A stretch of 64,000 nt of DNA, from contig NC_022657.1 in the NCBI RefSeq assembly GCF_000494755.1, forward strand, positions 6,850,001 through 6,914,000. The letters run 5' to 3'. This document shows positions 33,715-42,321 of this stretch, piece by piece (the first letter of the stretch is position 1; each line of letters begins with the position of its first letter). The notes below the pieces were generated by a model. That model had not been told where the DNA came from, ran no database searches, and saw only the letters and a program-made list of their open reading frames with translations. The translations under genes and the position numbers were made by a program. The DNA comes from Amorphoplanes friuliensis DSM 7358. Lineage in GTDB: Bacteria > Actinomycetota > Actinomycetes > Mycobacteriales > Micromonosporaceae.

Positions 33715-35898
33715 ATGCCGCGAAGTGATCTTGGCCTCGAGCGTCTGCCCGGGTTGGGGGCGCCGAGCGTCCCGCCGGCTGGGCCGGTGCGGTTTCCGCC
33801 TGCGCGCGGCGAGGAGCCTTGGACGCCGCGTACCGGGGATTGGCATCATGACTCCACCCCGCACCGGGGGTTGCTGACCAGCGGCGCCGCCGATCAGCTG
33901 GCTGCTCTCATCGCACGGGCCGCGCGGGCGCCGGCCGGGCTGGTGCACTTCGTCGAGGGTGAGCGGCTGCGGATCTACGGCGGTTACGGGCTGGCCGTGC
34001 GGTGGGAGGATGTCGCCGACACGCAGCTCAAGGACACCCTGGCCGGTCTGTTGATCGAGACCGGGGAGCCGCTGGTGATCGGCAACCTGGCCACCGATCC
34101 GCGCGTTCCGCCCGGTTCGCCCATCCGGGCGCACGGGATGACGGGCGCCTATCTGGGTTATCCGGTACGCGACGACACCGGCACCATCGTCGGCATCTGC
34201 TGCGCGCTCGACACGGAGCCGCACGAGTGGACCGACAACGACGTCGCCGCGGTGGCCGAGGCGGCCCATGTCAGCACGCTGCTGATCACTGAGCAGATCG
34301 CGCGGCTGGAGATCGACCGGCAGCGGCGGTTCCTCGACGCGGTGGTCGACAGCCTGCACGACGGTGTCACCGCCTGCGACGCCGACGGCAACATCGTGCT
34401 GGTCAACGCGCGGATGCAGAAGCTCTGGGGCGGCGCGCAGGTGCCCGGTGGCCTGGACGACGAAGCGGCGATCGCGGGTCTGACCGATGCCGACGGCAAT
34501 CCGATCCGGCGGGACGACATCGGGCTGTTCCGGGCTCTGCGCGGCGAACGGCTGCGTGACGAGGAGCTGGTGCTGCAGGGGCGCGGCCGCCGCACCCGGT
34601 ACTACCTGGTCGACGCCCAGCCGATCCTGGGACCGGACGGGCGGACCGTCGGCGCGGTGCAGGCCGTGCAGGACGTGACCCGGCGGCGGCGGGCCGAGCG
34701 GTTCCGGACGTGCGAGCTCGCCGTGGTCACCGCGCTGGCGGCCGCGCGTACGGTCGAGGCGGCCGGGCCGCGGGTGCTCGAGGCGGTCGTGCGCACGCTG
34801 GGCTGGACCCACGCCGAGTTGTGGCTCGTCGACGAGCCGGCCGGGGTGATCCGGTCCGCCGCGAGCTGGCATTCCCCCAGCTGGCAGGCGGACATCGACG
34901 TACCGGAGGAGTTGCCGTTCGGGACCGGGTTGCCGGGCCGGGCGTGGCAGGCCGGGAAGCCGCTGTGGATCCGCGACGTCGGGCGCCCGCAGAGTTTGAT
35001 CTCGCCGGAGACCGCTGCGTCGTCGAAGCTGCACACCGCGCTCGCCATCCCGGTGCGCAACGGGCTGGAGCCGCTCGGGGTGCTGGTCGCGTTCGCGGAC
35101 ACCATCGAGGACCCCGAGGACGAGCTGGTCGCGCTGATGTCGGGCATCTCCGCGCAGATCGCGCAGTTCATCGACCGGCGGGTCGTCGAGGACCTGACGC
35201 TGCAGCTGACGCGCAGCAAGAACGAGTACCTCGCGCTGGTCGGGCACGAGCTGCGCACGCCGCTGACGTCGATCGCGGCGTACACGGAGCTGTTGCGCGA
35301 CGCCGACGCCGACACGCTGATCAAGGACGGGCCGCGGCTGCTCGAGGTCATCGACCGCAACTCCACGCAGCTGCGGCACATCATCAACGAGCTGCTGGAA
35401 CTGTCCGCGCTGGACACCGGGCACGCCTCGGTGCAGCTCACACCGGTCAACCTGGCCGAGGTGGTGCGCGAGTCGGTGCAGGGCACGCGCGACGCCGTGG
35501 CGGACGAGCCGGTCACCCTGGTGGACGACCTGCCGGCCGAGCTGGTGCTGCCCGGCGACCGCAAGCGGCTGCGGCAGGTCCTCGACAACCTGCTCGGCAA
35601 CGCGGTCAAGTACAGCCCCGACGGCGGGCGGATCAAGGTCACGCTGCGGACCGTCGGCCGGACGGCCGAGCTCGCCGTCTCCGACACCGGCATCGGGGTC
35701 TCGCAGGAGGAACGCGAGAAGATGTTCACCGGCCTCTACCGCACCAGCCGGGCCCGGGACCGGGCGATCCCCGGCAGCGGCCTCGGCCTGACGCTGAGCC
35801 GCGCAGTGGTCGAGCGGCACCACGGGACGATCGAGCTGACCGACCACGAGGGACCGGGCACCACGGTGCTGGTCCGGCTGCCGCTCGACGCTCGTTGA
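33715..35898 (+). CDS. Soluble GAF-PAS-GAF sensor histidine kinase
   Basis: The protein is 727 residues with no membrane helix. It has GAF1 (about 55-195), a PAS domain (about 205-320, with FLDAVVDSLHDGVTACDADG), GAF2 (about 335-485), a HisKA dimerisation helix with His511 in LVGHELRTPLTSI, and an HATPase domain with N-box DNLLGNAVKYSPDGG, G1 VSDTGIGVS and G2 GSGLGLTLS. It should autophosphorylate in response to a cytoplasmic signal. No response regulator is adjacent, so it is an orphan kinase. GGAG precedes the ATG. Confidence 0.93.
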   Translation: MPRSDLGLERLPGLGAPSVPPAGPVRFPPARGEEPWTPRTGDWHHDSTPHRGLLTSGAADQLAALIARAARAPAGLVHFVEGERLRIYGGYGLAVRWEDVADTQLKDTLAGLLIETGEPLVIGNLATDPRVPPGSPIRAHGMTGAYLGYPVRDDTGTIVGICCALDTEPHEWTDNDVAAVAEAAHVSTLLITEQIARLEIDRQRRFLDAVVDSLHDGVTACDADGNIVLVNARMQKLWGGAQVPGGLDDEAAIAGLTDADGNPIRRDDIGLFRALRGERLRDEELVLQGRGRRTRYYLVDAQPILGPDGRTVGAVQAVQDVTRRRRAERFRTCELAVVTALAAARTVEAAGPRVLEAVVRTLGWTHAELWLVDEPAGVIRSAASWHSPSWQADIDVPEELPFGTGLPGRAWQAGKPLWIRDVGRPQSLISPETAASSKLHTALAIPVRNGLEPLGVLVAFADTIEDPEDELVALMSGISAQIAQFIDRRVVEDLTLQLTRSKNEYLALVGHELRTPLTSIAAYTELLRDADADTLIKDGPRLLEVIDRNSTQLRHIINELLELSALDTGHASVQLTPVNLAEVVRESVQGTRDAVADEPVTLVDDLPAELVLPGDRKRLRQVLDNLLGNAVKYSPDGGRIKVTLRTVGRTAELAVSDTGIGVSQEEREKMFTGLYRTSRARDRAIPGSGLGLTLSRAVVERHHGTIELTDHEGPGTTVLVRLPLDAR

Positions 35899-35957
35899 CA
35901 ACTCCTTGACAGTTGTGACCCTGTTCACAGGGGCGCAGCCGGAGAAGGATGACGGTC

Positions 35958-37361
35958 ATGACTCGGTGGACTCCTGACCCGACCTTCTATCCCTCTCCGC
36001 GCGACGCGGCGGGTGCTCCCGCCGAGCAGCTGGCGTACGTCGCCGCGTTCGACCGTTCCGCCCGGCAGCCGGACGCGATCGCCGTCGTGGACACCGATCC
36101 GGCATCCGACCGGTACGGCTCGGTGGTCGGCTGGACCGACCTCCCGCACACCGGCGACGAGCTGCACCACTTCGGCTGGAACGCGTGCAGCAGCGCCCTG
36201 TGCCCGACCGCGCCGCACCCGCACGTCGAGCGGCGCTACCTCATCGTTCCCGGTCTGCGGTCGTCGCGGATCTACGTGCTGGACACCAAGGACGACCCGC
36301 GCAGTCCCGTCCTGGTGAAGGAGATCCCGGCCGAGGAGCTGGCGAGCAAGGCCGGCTACTCGCGGCCGCACACGATCCACTGCGGCCCGGACGGGATCTA
36401 CGTCTCGGCACTCGGCGGCGGCTCGACCGACGGCCCGGGCGGCATCGCGGTGCTGGATCACACCACCTTCGAGGTACGCGGCCAGTGGGAGAACGACCGC
36501 GGCGACCAGTACCTCGCGTACGACTTCTGGTGGCACCTGACCCGTGACGTGCTCGTCTCGTCCGAGTGGGGCACACCGTCCATGATCGAGGACGGTCTGG
36601 TGCCGGAGCTGCTGCTCGGCCGCAAGTACGGCCACCGCCTGCACTTCTGGGACCTGGCCAAGCGGACCCTCGTGCAGACGGTCGACCTCGGTGACCAGTA
36701 CCAGATGGCCCTCGAACTGCGCCCGGCCCACGACCCGCGCAAGGAGTACGGCTTCCTCGGTGTGGTCACCAGCGTCGAGGACCTGTCCGCGTCGGTCTGG
36801 GTGTGGCAGCGGGCCGGCGGCGAGTTCACGGTCACCAAGGTCATCGACGTGCCGGCCGAGCCCGCGGACGCCACCGAGCTGCCCCCGGCTCTGCAGCCGT
36901 TCGGCGCCGTGCCACCACTGATCACCGACATCGACCTCTCGGTCGACGACCGCTTCCTCTACGTGAGCTGCTGGGGTACGGGCGAGTTGAAGCAGTTCGA
37001 CGTCAGCGACCCGCTGCACCCGGTCGAGACGGGCTCGATCCGCCTCGGCGGTGTTGTCGGCCGCGTCGCGCACCCGTCGTTCCCGGACGAGCGGCTGGCC
37101 GGTGGCCCGCAGATGGTCGAGGTGTCCCGTGACGGCCGCCGCGTCTACGTGACCAATTCGCTCTACGGCTCGTGGGACGACCAGTTCTACCCGGACGGCG
37201 TCGGCGCGTGGATGGCGAAGATCGACGTCGACATCGAGAACGGCGGCATGACACTGGACCCGCGGTTCTTCCCCCACGGCGACGAGTTCCGCGGCCGCCG
37301 TGTGCACCAGACACGGTTGCAGGGCGGCGACGCGTCGTCCGACTCGTACTGCTTCCCGTGA
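35958..37361 (+). CDS. Selenium-binding protein family (SBP56) / methanethiol oxidase-like
   Basis: The protein is about 467 residues and covers the whole SBP56 family. Conserved blocks are HHFGWNACSSALC, YLIVPGLRSSRIYVLDTK, RPHTIHCGPDG, DFWWHLTRDVLVSSEWG, KYGHRLHFWDL and GGPQMVEVSRDGRRVYVTNS. Family members with demonstrated activity are copper-dependent methanethiol oxidases that give formaldehyde, H2O2 and sulfide. Histidines and the Cys in NACSSALC are retained. An ATG three codons earlier is possible; AAGGA fits the one chosen. The stop overlaps the start of a membrane-protein gene (GTGA), suggesting shared function. Confidence 0.9.
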   Translation: MTRWTPDPTFYPSPRDAAGAPAEQLAYVAAFDRSARQPDAIAVVDTDPASDRYGSVVGWTDLPHTGDELHHFGWNACSSALCPTAPHPHVERRYLIVPGLRSSRIYVLDTKDDPRSPVLVKEIPAEELASKAGYSRPHTIHCGPDGIYVSALGGGSTDGPGGIAVLDHTTFEVRGQWENDRGDQYLAYDFWWHLTRDVLVSSEWGTPSMIEDGLVPELLLGRKYGHRLHFWDLAKRTLVQTVDLGDQYQMALELRPAHDPRKEYGFLGVVTSVEDLSASVWVWQRAGGEFTVTKVIDVPAEPADATELPPALQPFGAVPPLITDIDLSVDDRFLYVSCWGTGELKQFDVSDPLHPVETGSIRLGGVVGRVAHPSFPDERLAGGPQMVEVSRDGRRVYVTNSLYGSWDDQFYPDGVGAWMAKIDVDIENGGMTLDPRFFPHGDEFRGRRVHQTRLQGGDASSDSYCFP

Positions 37362-38020
37362 CGGGTGGGCAGCTGGCGGTGCTCGCCGCGCTCGGCGCCT
37401 TCCACGGGCTGAACCCCGCGATGGGCTGGCTCTTCGCCGTGGCCCGGGGCATGCAGGAGCTCAGCCGTGCCGTGCTGCTGCGGTCGCTGCCACCGATCGC
37501 CGCCGGGCACCTCGCCTCGGTGGCGATCGTGGCCGCGGTCGTCTCGGCGACGCAGTCGGTGGTCGCCGGCAACGTCGTGGCCATCGGGGGCGGTGCGGTC
37601 CTGGTCGGCTTCGGCCTGTGGCGGCTGCTGTCGGCCCGGCACTTCCGGTGGGCCGGGATGCGCCTGTCGTCGGCCCAGCTCGCCGGCTGGTCGTTCCTGA
37701 TGTCGTCCGCGCACGGCGCCGGCCTGATGCTGCTGCCGGTCCTGGCCACGACCTCGGTCACGGCCGGAGGCGGTCATGCCGCGCACCTGGCCGGGGCGGC
37801 ACCGGACGGACTTGCGGGCACGCCCGCCGCGGCCCTGGACGGGCTGTTCGCGGCGGGCGTGCACACTCTGGCGATGTTCGCCGTGATGGCGACCTGTGCG
37901 CTGCTGGTCTACGAGTTCGTCGGCCTCAAGGTGCTGCGCCGGGCCTGGTTCAACATGGACAAGGTCTGGGCCGGCGTGATGGTCGCGGCGGGAGCCTTGA
38001 CCATCGCGCTCACCGCCTGA
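37358..38020 (+). CDS. Multi-pass membrane protein coupled to the SBP56 gene
   Basis: The protein is 220 residues with about six hydrophobic helices. Histidines recur in helix contexts (GAFHGLNPAMGWLF, AGHLASVAIV, SSAHGAGLMLLPVL, GVHTLAMFAVM), a pattern reminiscent of NicO/HupE-like metal transporters, though I cannot assign a family firmly. The GTG start overlaps the SBP56 stop. Because methanethiol oxidases need copper, a role in metal supply or in export of a sulfur product is a reasonable guess. The 3' end overlaps the convergent ggt gene by 11 bases. Confidence 0.75.
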   Translation: MTGGQLAVLAALGAFHGLNPAMGWLFAVARGMQELSRAVLLRSLPPIAAGHLASVAIVAAVVSATQSVVAGNVVAIGGGAVLVGFGLWRLLSARHFRWAGMRLSSAQLAGWSFLMSSAHGAGLMLLPVLATTSVTAGGGHAAHLAGAAPDGLAGTPAAALDGLFAAGVHTLAMFAVMATCALLVYEFVGLKVLRRAWFNMDKVWAGVMVAAGALTIALTA

Positions 38021-39806
38021 CCCGCACCACTCCGGCTGCTCCGCTGCCCCGGCGGACCGGTTCGGCGCTGGCGATCATGCCGCCGCCGGGCCGGAACTCG
38101 ATCGCGGTGGCCGCACCCAGCTCGGGCACGTCCGCGCTGAAGGAGTGACCGAGCGCTTCCAGACCCGGGCCGTACTGCGTGTGGAACGCCGGCTCGGCCT
38201 GGATGCCGGCGGTGTTGCGCTGCGAGGCCCGCGGCGCGGCCATCGCCTCCGGCAGCGTCATACCCAGGTCGACCCGGTTGATCAGCACCTGCAGCACCGT
38301 CGTGATGATCGTGGCGCCACCGGGCGAGCCGAGCGCGAGGAACGGCTTCCCGTGCTTGAGCACGATCGTCGGCGACATGGAACTCCGGGGGCGCTTGTTC
38401 GGGCCGGGCAGGTTCGGGTCGGGCGCGGTTCCCTGCGTACCGGTGAAGTTGAAGTCGGTCATCTCGTTGTTGAGCAGGAAGCCCCGCCCCGGCACGACCA
38501 TCGCGTTGCCACCGGTCTGCTCGATCGTCAGCGTGTACTCGACGACGTTGCCCCACTTGTCGGCCACGGTCAGGTTCGTCGTGCTCTGACCGTCCTCGAC
38601 GGGCCCGCCGACAGCCGCCGGCGTGCACCCGGAAGCGTTGATGTCACCCGGCGGGACCGGCTTGGTCAGCGCCTTCGCGGGGTTGATCTGACACGCCCGC
38701 TGCGTCGCCCATCCGTCACTGATGAGCTTGTCCAGCGTGGACTGCGGCGTGTAGGCGCCGACGTACCGGTTGCGGTCCGCGAACGAGAGTGCGGAGGCTT
38801 CGGCGTACCGGTGAAGGGCCTGGGTCATGGAGACCTTGGAAAGGTCGGTCTTCTCGAGAATGTTGAGGGCCTCACCGACGGCGGTGCCACCGCTGGACGG
38901 CGTGGACATTCCGTAGACGTCGAGCCCGCGGTATCCGGACTTTGTCGGCGCCGGGAAACGCAGCCGGTAATTCGCCAGGTCGGAAAGCCGCAGATCACCC
39001 GGCCGAATGGGATAGGCCCACGGTGCCCCGGGCGCGCCGGCCACCGGCGGATTCTGCACGGTCCGCACAATGTCGGCGCCGACCGAACCCCGATAGAAGA
39101 CGCCGGTCCCCCGCTTCGCGATCAGCCGATAGGTGTCGGCCAGATCCGGATTCCGCTGCGTCGACCCGACCACCGGCGGCGCCCCGGCCGGCAGATAAAG
39201 CTCACTCGTCGACCCGAACTGCGCAAACGCAGCAGCATTGTCAGCAATCTGCTGCCGGAACGTGTTGTCGACCGCAAAACCCTTGTCGGCAACCTTCGCG
39301 GCCGGCTGCAACAAACTCCCGAGCGACCGCGTCCCCCACTTCCCGGCGGCCGCCTCCCAGGTGGCGAGCGTCCCGGGCGTACCGACAGAAAGCCCACTGA
39401 CACGGGCCTCCTGGAAGTCGTAAGGCAGCCCATCGGCCGGATCGATGAAAATGTCCTCAGTCATTGTCGCGGGCCCCGACTCACGCCCGTCGATCGTGTG
39501 CACCTTCTTGTGCTTGGCGTCGTAATAGACGAAGAACCCGCCCCCACCGATACCGGCCGAGAACGGCTCCGTCACCCCCAACGTGGCCGCAGCAGCCACC
39601 GCGGCGTCGACAGCATTACCACCCCGCCGCAGAACATCGAGCCCGACAGCGGTCGCCGTCGGATCAACAGTCGAAACCGCCCCGCCATAACCACTGGCAG
39701 TAGGCGTCAACGGCGGCGCACTCCCGTGCGCAGACGCTGCGGCGGGCACGAACGCGACGGTGGTCAGGGAAAGCGTGGCCGCCATGGCCAGCGCGGACGG
39801 GCGCAT
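38010..39806 (-). CDS. ggt: Gamma-glutamyltransferase, secreted
   Basis: This 598-residue Ntn-hydrolase precursor hydrolyses or transfers gamma-glutamyl groups, for example from glutathione-like thiols or gamma-glutamyl peptides. A signal peptide ends near ASA (residue 26). TEPFSAGIGGGGFFVYYD lies in the large chain, and autocleavage is expected before Thr409 in GQSTTNLTVADKWGN, followed by GSPGGATIITTVLQ. The usual TTH is TTN here and the residue before the nucleophile is Ser instead of Gln. GGAGG lies four bases before the ATG. Confidence 0.93.
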   Translation of the reverse strand: MRPSALAMAATLSLTTVAFVPAAASAHGSAPPLTPTASGYGGAVSTVDPTATAVGLDVLRRGGNAVDAAVAAAATLGVTEPFSAGIGGGGFFVYYDAKHKKVHTIDGRESGPATMTEDIFIDPADGLPYDFQEARVSGLSVGTPGTLATWEAAAGKWGTRSLGSLLQPAAKVADKGFAVDNTFRQQIADNAAAFAQFGSTSELYLPAGAPPVVGSTQRNPDLADTYRLIAKRGTGVFYRGSVGADIVRTVQNPPVAGAPGAPWAYPIRPGDLRLSDLANYRLRFPAPTKSGYRGLDVYGMSTPSSGGTAVGEALNILEKTDLSKVSMTQALHRYAEASALSFADRNRYVGAYTPQSTLDKLISDGWATQRACQINPAKALTKPVPPGDINASGCTPAAVGGPVEDGQSTTNLTVADKWGNVVEYTLTIEQTGGNAMVVPGRGFLLNNEMTDFNFTGTQGTAPDPNLPGPNKRPRSSMSPTIVLKHGKPFLALGSPGGATIITTVLQVLINRVDLGMTLPEAMAAPRASQRNTAGIQAEPAFHTQYGPGLEALGHSFSADVPELGAATAIEFRPGGGMIASAEPVRRGSGAAGVVRVRR

Positions 39807-40168
39807 CTTGCCTCCGAGGAGAGTGGACAGATCTCCTGCCTACCGCTACCAGCATCAACCCACAAGCGGAGGAGCTTCAGATCTTCATTGCCCCGGTGGG
39901 TGCATGGCACCGACCATCGCTCCCGCGGGGACGGGCTCGTCTCCACCAAGGTCAAGAGCTTCATTGCCACGGTCCGTGCGTGGCCCTGGCCGTCGCTCCC
40001 GCGGGGACCGGGGCCGGGCGGCCACTCGCCCAGGGCTCGTGAACAGCCACCCGACCCCTGCCAGGTCCGTGCTCCCATCAGCCCGCCCAAATCAGCGACC
40101 GGATCGACCCCCTCGATCGTGTCCAGCGCGTGCGAGGTCGGATAAAGCACTTCCTACTACTGGTCCGG
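39807..40168. repeat. Intergenic region with a 76-bp-spaced imperfect direct repeat
   Basis: No convincing gene lies in these 362 bases. A stretch of about 52 bases beginning CTTCATTGCC at 39883 recurs at 39959 with roughly 80 percent identity, ending in TCGCTCCCGCGGGGAC each time. There are only two copies. The segment also contains the promoter of ggt (minus) and the upstream region of the small membrane-protein gene. Confidence 0.55.
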
Positions 40169-40399
40169 ATGACTCTGCGCACCAATGTCACCTGGTTCGA
40201 CACGCTGATCACGATCGTCATGGCGGCACTCGCCGGGCTCTTCACGACCTCGGCCGGGCTGGGCCTGCTGGTCGGAGCCGTCACGCTGGTTGCCCTCGGT
40301 GTTTGGCGCGTCGTGCGGTTCCTCGGCGCGCTGCTCGAGTTGAAGCAGGCCGAAATCTTCGAGGAGCAGACCGAGGAGCCCAGCTGGGCACCGAGTTAG
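40169..40399 (+). CDS. Small membrane protein, unknown
   Basis: The protein is 76 residues. It has a short polar head, two hydrophobic segments (about 9-25 and 27-45), and then an acidic tail ending EEQTEEPSWAPS. I recognise no family. A GTG 13 codons earlier (40130) would add a basic segment; neither start has a clear ribosome site. The stop overlaps the ABC-exporter stop on the other strand over TTAG. Confidence 0.5.
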   Translation: MTLRTNVTWFDTLITIVMAALAGLFTTSAGLGLLVGAVTLVALGVWRVVRFLGALLELKQAEIFEEQTEEPSWAPS

Positions 40400-42321
40400 G
40401 GCGTGGAGTGGGAGGACCAGGTGGCGTACATGTGGGCGTAGGGGCCGTTCGCGGATAGCAGTTCGGTGTGGGTTCCTGTTTCCAGGATCTGGTGGTTGTC
40501 GACGACGATGATGCGGTCGGCGCGCATCGCGGTGGACAAACGGTGGGCGACGAGGATCGCTGTTCGGCCTTGGAGGAGACGGTCCAGGGCGGCCTCCACC
40601 CGAAGCTCGGTGTTGAGGTCCAGGCTCGAGGTTGCTTCGTCGAGGACGACCACGCGCGGTTCGGCCAGGAAGGCTCGGGCCAGCGCCAACAGTTGACGCT
40701 CCCCCGACGACACCGATTGGCCGCGCTCGTGCAAGGGCGTCAGCAGGCCTTCGGGTGAGCGTTCGACCAGGTCGCGGAGGCCCACGGCGTCGACCGCGGC
40801 CCAGACCTCCGCGTCCGTGGTCGTGGGGCGGGCGAAGGCGATGTTGTCGCGCAGGGTGCCTGCGAAGAGGAACGGCTCTTGGGGCACGACGCCGATCTGG
40901 CGGCGCAGCGACGCCAGGGTCACGTCGCGGAGGTCATAACCGTCGATCAGGATCGCGCCGGCGGTGGGGTCGTAGAGGCGGGTGACCAGCTTGGCCAGGG
41001 TTGACTTGCCTGCGCCGGTCGGGCCTACGCAGGCGACGGTTTCGCCCGGCGCGATGTGGAGGTTGACGCCGGAGAGGACCGGGCGGCCGGGGACGTAGGC
41101 GAACGTGACGTCGGAGAAGACGATTTCACCGCGTACCGGAGGGAGATCGGTGGCGGAGGGGCGCTGGACGATCGTGGAGGGCGTGCCCAGGAGGCCGTTG
41201 ATCTTGCCTACTGCGGCTCGGGCCTGCTGGTACTGGGTGTAGAGCTGGACCAACTGCTGGACCGGCTGGAAGAAGGCGTTCAGGTAGAGGACGAAGGCCG
41301 TGAGTTCGCCGATGCTCAGCTCGCCGCGCAGGACCATGCGGCCGCCGATGAGGAGCAACGCTGCCATGCCGAGGAGGCCGATCACGGACGTGCCGGGGCC
41401 GTAGACGGCGTTGATGCGGCCGGTGAAGTCGTTGGCGTCGCGGTATCCGCCGACGACCTCGCGGTGGGCGACGATGTTGCGGTCCTGGCGGTTGTGGGCG
41501 GTGACGACGCGGACGCCGTTGAGGCTTTCGGAGAGGTCGGCGAACATGGTGGCGATGGCGTCGCGCTGGCGGTTGTAGCCCTGGTCGGCGGCGCGGCGGA
41601 ACCACAGGGACGCGAGGAGCAGGGGCGGTACGACCAGCAGCAGCGTGATCACGGCGAGCCCGGCGTTGTAGTGGAACAGCACCCCGGTGACGACGACCAT
41701 CGTCAGGGCCTGGATGACGAACTGGGCGAAGCCGTCCGCCAGCAGGGACTGCAGTGACTCCACGTCGGAGGTCATCCGGGTCATCGTGACGCCGGCCTTC
41801 TCGGACGTGTAGTAGTCGAGGGACATTCGTTGCAGGTGGGCGAAGATGCGGATGCGCAGGTCGCGGGTGGCGGACGCGGCGAGGCGGCCGCTCTGGCGCA
41901 TGCGGACGGCCGTGGCCAGGCCGGTCAGGAGCACCGCCGCGACGAAGGCGCCCGTGGCGACGGACAGGACGGTGACGTTGCGGGCGGCGATGCCGTGGTC
42001 GATGCCGACCTGTACGAGGTAGGGGCCGGCTTGGAGCAGCAGCGTTTCCACGAGGATGGCCAGGAGCGCCGCGACGAGCAGGCCCTTCCGGCCGATCACC
42101 AGGCGGAGCAGCGTGACCTTGCGCCCGGTGTCGGCGACCGGGTCGAAGGGTGCCTGCGGGTCGCCGTGGCCGGGTTCGCGGGCTTCGAGCTTGGCGACAC
42201 CTTCGGCCAGGTCCGGCGGGATGCCGGCGAACGGCAGGCCGTTGCCCTTGCGGCCGGCGGCACCCATGGACGGGCGCCCGCCCGGGTTGAAACCGCCGAA
42301 GCCGCCGCCGAACATGCTCAT
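40396..42321 (-). CDS. ABC exporter half-transporter (subunit 2, canonical Walker B)
   Basis: The protein is 641 residues. It has a Gly-rich cytoplasmic head of about 70 residues, six membrane helices, then the ATPase with Walker A GPTGAGKST, Q-loop VVPQEPFLF, Walker B VVVLDEATSSLD and His-loop VAHRLSTA. The signature motif is degenerate (VSSGERQLLALAR in place of LSGGQ). It pairs with the half-transporter encoded just upstream: their genes overlap as ATGA and their defects are complementary. The ATG is preceded by GGAGG at seven bases. A large in-frame extension upstream is shadow. The substrate is unknown; lipid, peptide or drug are all possible. Confidence 0.93.
   Translation of the reverse strand: MSMFGGGFGGFNPGGRPSMGAAGRKGNGLPFAGIPPDLAEGVAKLEAREPGHGDPQAPFDPVADTGRKVTLLRLVIGRKGLLVAALLAILVETLLLQAGPYLVQVGIDHGIAARNVTVLSVATGAFVAAVLLTGLATAVRMRQSGRLAASATRDLRIRIFAHLQRMSLDYYTSEKAGVTMTRMTSDVESLQSLLADGFAQFVIQALTMVVVTGVLFHYNAGLAVITLLLVVPPLLLASLWFRRAADQGYNRQRDAIATMFADLSESLNGVRVVTAHNRQDRNIVAHREVVGGYRDANDFTGRINAVYGPGTSVIGLLGMAALLLIGGRMVLRGELSIGELTAFVLYLNAFFQPVQQLVQLYTQYQQARAAVGKINGLLGTPSTIVQRPSATDLPPVRGEIVFSDVTFAYVPGRPVLSGVNLHIAPGETVACVGPTGAGKSTLAKLVTRLYDPTAGAILIDGYDLRDVTLASLRRQIGVVPQEPFLFAGTLRDNIAFARPTTTDAEVWAAVDAVGLRDLVERSPEGLLTPLHERGQSVSSGERQLLALARAFLAEPRVVVLDEATSSLDLNTELRVEAALDRLLQGRTAILVAHRLSTAMRADRIIVVDNHQILETGTHTELLSANGPYAHMYATWSSHSTP

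Noticed and set aside
32866..35928. 1020-codon minus-strand frame opposite trmB and the histidine kinase
   Set aside because: Antisense shadow; both sense genes have complete catalytic motifs.
39883..40012. Possible CRISPR array (TCCCCGCGGGA repeats on the minus strand)
   Set aside because: Only two imperfect copies 76 bases apart, about 52 bases long, without uniform spacers or cas genes.
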